64,000 nucleotides of DNA from Dactylonectria macrodidyma. Taxonomy: Eukaryota; Ascomycota; Sordariomycetes; Hypocreales; Nectriaceae. The stretch is from positions 1,674,001-1,738,000 of the forward strand of contig JAGMUV010000003.1 of assembly GCA_020744425.1 (NCBI GenBank), given 5' to 3'. The notes under the pieces were generated by a model. That model ran no database searches, was not told where the DNA came from, and was given only the letters and a program-made list of their open reading frames with translations. A program made the translations under genes and the position numbers. Each line of letters opens with the position of its first letter. Within the stretch, counting starts at the first letter, position 1. This document shows positions 59,377 through 64,000 of this stretch, one piece after another.

Positions 59377-61342
59377 TCACTGGGGAATATGCGGCATCGT
59401 TTCGGGGGATAGGCTCGAAGGATCGACGGCATCAAACTGGACTAGCTGGTCCATGTCAAGGTCCGCTTGCTGGTGAGGAGGATAACCAGGCGACGCGGTA
59501 TGCATGGGCAGATTGATGGTGTGCTTAGAGTACATCTCGTTGAGGGTAGTGCCGTCCTCAGAAACGGCGCAGGACCCATCGTTGACGGGGTAGAGGTCAG
59601 CTGAGCCAGGACGTCCCATCATAGCCATAGGAGGCGACTGCTCTACAATGGACGGCTCCCCAGGGCTGTTGAAGGGCAGAGGAGAGACCGAAGTAGGGAT
59701 GCCGTCAGGGTGGATCATGGGTGACAAGTATCCATTGCCGTAGGGAGTATTGTAGCTGGAGGGAGGCATTGCGGCCTCAGGGGCTTGGGGGAAAAAGCCA
59801 GGGCTGGGAGGGAACTCTGCCGGGGACGCAGTCGTAGCAGACATGGGGTACTGTCGCATGTCCAGACCAAAGCCGGCCTGGGTGTCGATGCGCAGGCTCG
59901 GACCCATGCCGCCAGGAGGCTGAGGGATAGGCGCAAAGATGTTCGGGCTCTGCTGAGGGGGGCCCATCTCGCCAGGAGGTTGAATGTAAAATGAAGGCAT
60001 CGGCTGGTTCTGGAACATGGCAAAGTCAACAGGACCAGGGACGGATCGACTACGCTGGCGCTTGTGCCCATGAGGCGGGCGCATAGCAGAATGCATCTGG
60101 TTCATTCCCCACTGCTGCTCCTGGAACATGCTCATTTGAGGTTGGAAGCTGGGTTGGGAGGATGGTCGAGCCGTGGGTGACACGGGAGCAGAAACGGACA
60201 GGACGTGAGGGTCCGCAAAGGCGTGGTGGGTGTTGTGGCGGTTCATGAAGGACTCGAGCGAAACCAGCTTGGCGAGCTGGCCGCTGAGGACCTTGGGGTT
60301 GCCACCAAGGTGATGTACCAGGCAGTGAGTAGCCTGGAGATCTTCAGTGAAATCGCCGCACTGATAAAAACCAGTGGTGGTGGGAGACGAGTCCATGAAA
60401 AAGTTCGGGGGGCGGTTCAGCTCAATGACAATGCCGCCAAGCTTACTAGGGTCTCCCTCGTTGTTCTCAAGAAAAATGTTCTTGATGTGGGAAAATGGGT
60501 ACTCGATTTTGTATCCGGCCTGTTCATTGTTGATGTAGTAGGTCATGGTACACTTGTCAGGGGAATAGAAGATGATGAGATCCATCGTGTTCTGTCCCAC
60601 GCGAGTCCACTTTCCGACGCTGAGCGATCGGCAAGTAAGATGGTGAATCACTAGGAATATGTTAGGCCCGAAACATACGAGGCGCCGGTAGCTCCGTCAA
60701 TTGGGACATCAACTCACAAACTTTGCCCTGACCACCCTGGTCGCCGCCGAGTAGCATGTTGCCGTGCCCAAAGGGCATGAGTCCGGTTCGGCCGAGATAG
60801 CTTCCACCGAGACCCTTACCAGACTCCATGGCCTGCATGGCAAGGTAGTTTCGCATCGACTCGGGGATAGAGTCGATATCCTCGCCCGTCTCCAGGCTCT
60901 TCTTGGCCAACAACTTAATCTTGGCGCGCCTGCGAGGATTAGCATGGTGCGTCACTTACGCAACGACAGTAGCATCGTACCTGTTCTGAAACCAGATCTG
61001 CACAGATCTCTCCGTCATGTTAATCTCCTCAGCTATCCTCTCACGGACAGTGGCAGTGGGTGTAGGGTTCTTGTTGAACTCGACCTCCAAAGTTGTCAGC
61101 TGATCCTGAGTCGCACGCTGTCGCTTCTGATTCTTTTGCTGTTGAGTCAGAGTGCTCTTGCGAGGAGGTCGCCTCGAAGCCGACTGTGCGTTTGAGCTGC
61201 TGGCTGAGGGAGAAGGAGTCTGCTTGTTGGAAGGGGTTGGGGCAGAGACAGAGCCGCATGTAGAGTTGGGGGTGGAAGCCCCTTGGGGGACAGCCGGGCC
61301 AGTTGTGACCATAGCCATGGGCTGTTCGAGCTCAGTAGCCAT
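59377..61342 (-). CDS. Homeobox transcription factor, Htf1/Hox2-like
   Basis: This is a nuclear homeodomain regulator. In Fusarium and Magnaporthe the Htf1/Hox2 orthologues control conidiophore and conidium development, and the layout here matches that type. Three exons, 61342-60981, 60929-60718 and 60650-59377, give 615 residues. A Ser/Thr/Pro-rich N terminus is followed by the homeodomain at ~residues 66-126, with basic [17 protein letters not shown], then [20 protein letters not shown] as recognition helix. The first intron (51 bp) splits the first Arg of that RR pair. Downstream, [19 protein letters not shown] and [18 protein letters not shown] form a conserved fungal region. The C-terminal half is Pro/Gln/Met-rich with QRSRSVPGP and is probably a transactivation domain. 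The ATG at 61342 begins MATELEQPM. Retention of intron one would end the protein within the homeodomain. Confidence 0.9.
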
Positions 61343-64000
61343 TGCGGTAGTGTGATTGCTTGTTGCTATCTTCTTGATATGGTGAAAAGAAAACCAAGTC
61401 GATTACTGGATGTATCGTGGAGTGTGCGTGGCCAGTTGTTGTCGGCAATGCTTGAGACGGCGTAGAAGCACGTCTAGGATCGTGTCGATTATCGGGATTC
61501 GAAAACGATGGCCACGAGAGGTCCAGTGATTGACAGTGAAATAAGTAGCTAGAGTAGGGAATGTAGAGAACGATGAGATCCCGTGAGTGGGTAAGTAATG
61601 AGTGTCGTCCTGATCCTTAAGACAGGTGGATGAGGAAAGGGTAGCGAGTTGTGCGCGGCGAGTGCCGGTGGTCTCGAAGGCGTGAAAGCTGGAGTTGCAG
61701 TTGCGCTTGAGGCAGCGTCAAGGCCGAAGGAAAGGAATGGACCCGGAAAGAGTGACGGGCGCCGAGATGGCTAGTTGAAGATGAAGATTCAAGAGAGCGA
61801 CTTAAAGGAAAGAAAAAAGAAGAGTGAGCGGGGGAAGAAGGGGAAGAAGCGGTCACAAGGAGGGACTGGCGATGCAAGATGGAGGAGAGAAACGGGGAGA
61901 GGGGGGCGGCTTCAAAGGGGAGAGGGAAAAGGGAACGGGCACTAAAGAATGGGCGGTGGCCAGTAGTGGCCAGTGAGTGGGCAGCAGCGAGACTGCAGAG
62001 CGTGAGCAGCGTGGGGAGCCACTGCAACGCCAGCGAGTGGGCGGGTGGGTGTGTGGGTGTGAGCAGAACGAAAGGGAAAAAAATCGAGTAACCTCCGCTC
62101 AGGTACCTTAGCCTTGTCTCTCCCAGTCGGTCTCACTCTGGGGCTGCTGCGGGGACTTGCGATGCAGCGATGCAGGTACCATGCCGGCCGGTACCTGGAG
62201 CGGACCACAATTCACCACTCACACCTCCCTCCCACCTCTTGCGGGCAACAGCCCAGCGCCGCACAGCGCACCGGTACCCTACGGCAGTGCAGCGTCACGA
62301 TGCGCGAGCCCGCCCTGAACCCTCCAGTGATGCAGTTTGGAGCGGTAAAGTCTTTGGCCCCCCCCTGGCCCCGCTGCCGGGTGCTCGCCGTTGGGGCCCT
62401 CGGCACCAGCCCGTCCGACGCCCACGCACGCCCGGCACAAACAAGCTAGCACCTGAAGAGTCGCTGGCTAGGTACCTCTAGCACTGGACTGGAGCGGTCT
62501 CTGGACCAGCCTGGACAAACGAGCCGCCCATTTAGCAACAAACTGACTGGTGAACCCCCAACTGCCACGGGGTCCTCATGGCGTTCATCCCCAGGAATAG
62601 TACGCGCATACAGAACTCTGTAGGATTCCATTGATCCAGGATAGGGGCAACCGGCTACACGCTACCTTGTCCGTGTCTTCAAGTCTTGTACTTCCAACGA
62701 GGTAGACGCCTCTAGGGTCCATCCTTTGGCCACAGAGAGTCCCTCGGTAGGCGCAAACAGATGTGAATGGGTGGTTCCAGTTGCCCAGTCCCAGCCCAAA
62801 CCCAAGATCACCCAAGGCTTCACAATACCGCTGGGACAGGGTCCCTGTCTCCTATCCTCCTCTCCTATCCTGTTCCATCCGTCCAGCTGCATTGTCAACA
62901 CCCGTGGCTCCCCCAGGAGGGCAGACACCCCCGGGGACGAAGGCCCCGCAGACCCTAGCCGGCGCCGGCACACGGGCCACTCAGAGGCCATTGGTGGACC
63001 GTTATGCGCTGAGTGAGCCACTGGCAAAAGGCCAGTGAATAGCCCCCACCAACCAACCACCGCCCACACACTGGGGCCGCTCACCCACACCAACTCAGGT
63101 GCCTTTGGAAGGACGCAACCACTGCCATTACCCGTATTGCCCGTACTCGCATTGCACTGTACTCTGAACTGTCCTGCGTTCTACTGTTCACACAATTCTT
63201 CCATCCATGTCTCCATCCTTCGTTCCATCCCACATCCCATCATCGACGAGGTACGAAGTAGCTTTCCATCCGTCCAGCTCTCGATCCACCACTGCCGCGC
63301 CCCAGAGGTCTCCCACAAGCGCCCTAAGCCTTTCCTAGGCATCCCTTGGCCTCGGAGCCTCAGAACAAGTGGTTCCTCTCCAGCTCAAGCGGCTAAAGGC
63401 GCAACAACTGACGGACTGACAGACTCACAACCACCAACAGGGAGTCCAGACGCCGCGTCTTGTCAATGCCCGCCCAGCATCCCGGAATAGCATAAACAGG
63501 CCAGACCGTGCCTTCACTATCATCCCAGCCAGCAGCCATTGCGTCGTGTCCTGCTTCGCATGGTGACAGGCTCGTGTCTCGTGTCAGTGTAAGGCGCCGC
63601 TGCTGTCAACAAAATACACCAATGTCCACTTTCACTTGAATCCCCAACACTACGGAGGAAACTCAGAGAGTAGCAACACGACCGACGCGCCCTGAGGCTT
63701 TCTCGTACACTAAAACGTCTGGGCCAGCGTGCCACAAGTCCCCATTGTGGGCCTCTCCTTCTCCCCGTGCATCAATTGCCAGAAACTAACCGGTGCGAGG
63801 GTCACGTTGTGACACCCCAGGCGCAAGGGGCGTGGAGAAAGGTGCTGTGTACCTCCGAGCACAGCACAGTACAGTGCAGAACAGTGCTATACATAAAATA
63901 GCCAGTGCCTCAACCTCCCAAACTCCAAAAGTCCAAGCCTCCCAGACGTCGGGACCAGGATGTTTGTCATGCAAGTCTTTCCTGTCTCGGCAGGGGGGAG
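61343..64000. promoter_or_regulatory. Long upstream region of the homeobox gene
   Basis: This stretch of about 2.66 kb reaches the window edge with no recognised gene. Read on the minus strand, 61620-62030 is C/T-rich, as in fungal leaders, and contains a 136-codon open frame that could be an upstream frame within the leader. Five GGTACC palindromes cluster at 62102, 62175, 62190, 62273 and 62471. Long, complex leaders are common for developmental regulators. Confidence 0.45.
62102..62476. repeat. Cluster of five GGTACC palindromes
   Basis: GGTACC occurs at 62102-62107, 62175-62180, 62190-62195, 62273-62278 and 62471-62476, five copies in 375 bp. Chance expectation for a six-base site in that length is well below one. 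It lies upstream of the homeobox gene. Confidence 0.6.

Overview
The window is nuclear DNA of a filamentous ascomycete, most likely a Sordariomycete and probably of the order Hypocreales. The evidence is many short introns (about 48-90 bp, GT...AG with CTRAC-like branch sites), a Gal4-type Zn2Cys6 factor, a LaeA-like methyltransferase, an Htf1/Hox2-type homeobox factor, and SEC61, TAF6, SDHC, MOD5 and P4-ATPase genes with fungal architecture. No bacterial operon, CRISPR array, rRNA, confident tRNA or intact transposon was seen. I rebuilt exon structures by hand from splice signals and reading frame. Every spliced model closes with a total length divisible by three.

Layout. 1-14 kb is accessory-like: a low-complexity Pro/Ala-rich protein (280-1545), a ten-exon LaeA-like methyltransferase (3035-4591), a nine-exon methionine-type permease (5319-7540, minus), a short-chain dehydrogenase (8579-9445, minus) divergent from a bZIP factor (9953-11106), and a TauD-type 2-oxoglutarate dioxygenase (11950-13379). 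15-33.9 kb is mostly housekeeping: GT71 mannosyltransferase, a four-helix membrane protein, TAF6, a Zn2Cys6 regulator, SDHC, the tRNA isopentenyltransferase MOD5 and SEC61 alpha. 33.9-41.7 kb has no recognisable gene and leads into a 1,712-residue ABCC transporter (41735-46958). Then come a quinone-oxidoreductase-like MDR enzyme (48078-49403), a convergent Dnf3-like lipid flippase (49859-54673, minus), a second gene-poor stretch, and the homeobox regulator (59377-61342, minus) with a long upstream region that runs to the window edge.

How the parts may work together. The clearest regulatory signal is in the 507-bp divergent promoter shared by the dehydrogenase and the bZIP gene. It carries four copies of a TAACGTTAT palindrome with an ACGT core, the kind of core bZIP dimers bind, so autoregulation and co-regulation of the neighbour are plausible. 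The methionine-type permease, sulfonate-type dioxygenase, methyltransferase, dehydrogenase and bZIP gene could form a small nutrient or organosulfur locus, but this is inference and no PKS or NRPS core gene is present. MOD5 shows a weak first start codon followed by a strong second one, which matches the known dual-localisation arrangement of this family. Several short palindromes, tandem repeats, a 47-base T tract and AT-rich islands lie in the gene-poor stretches.
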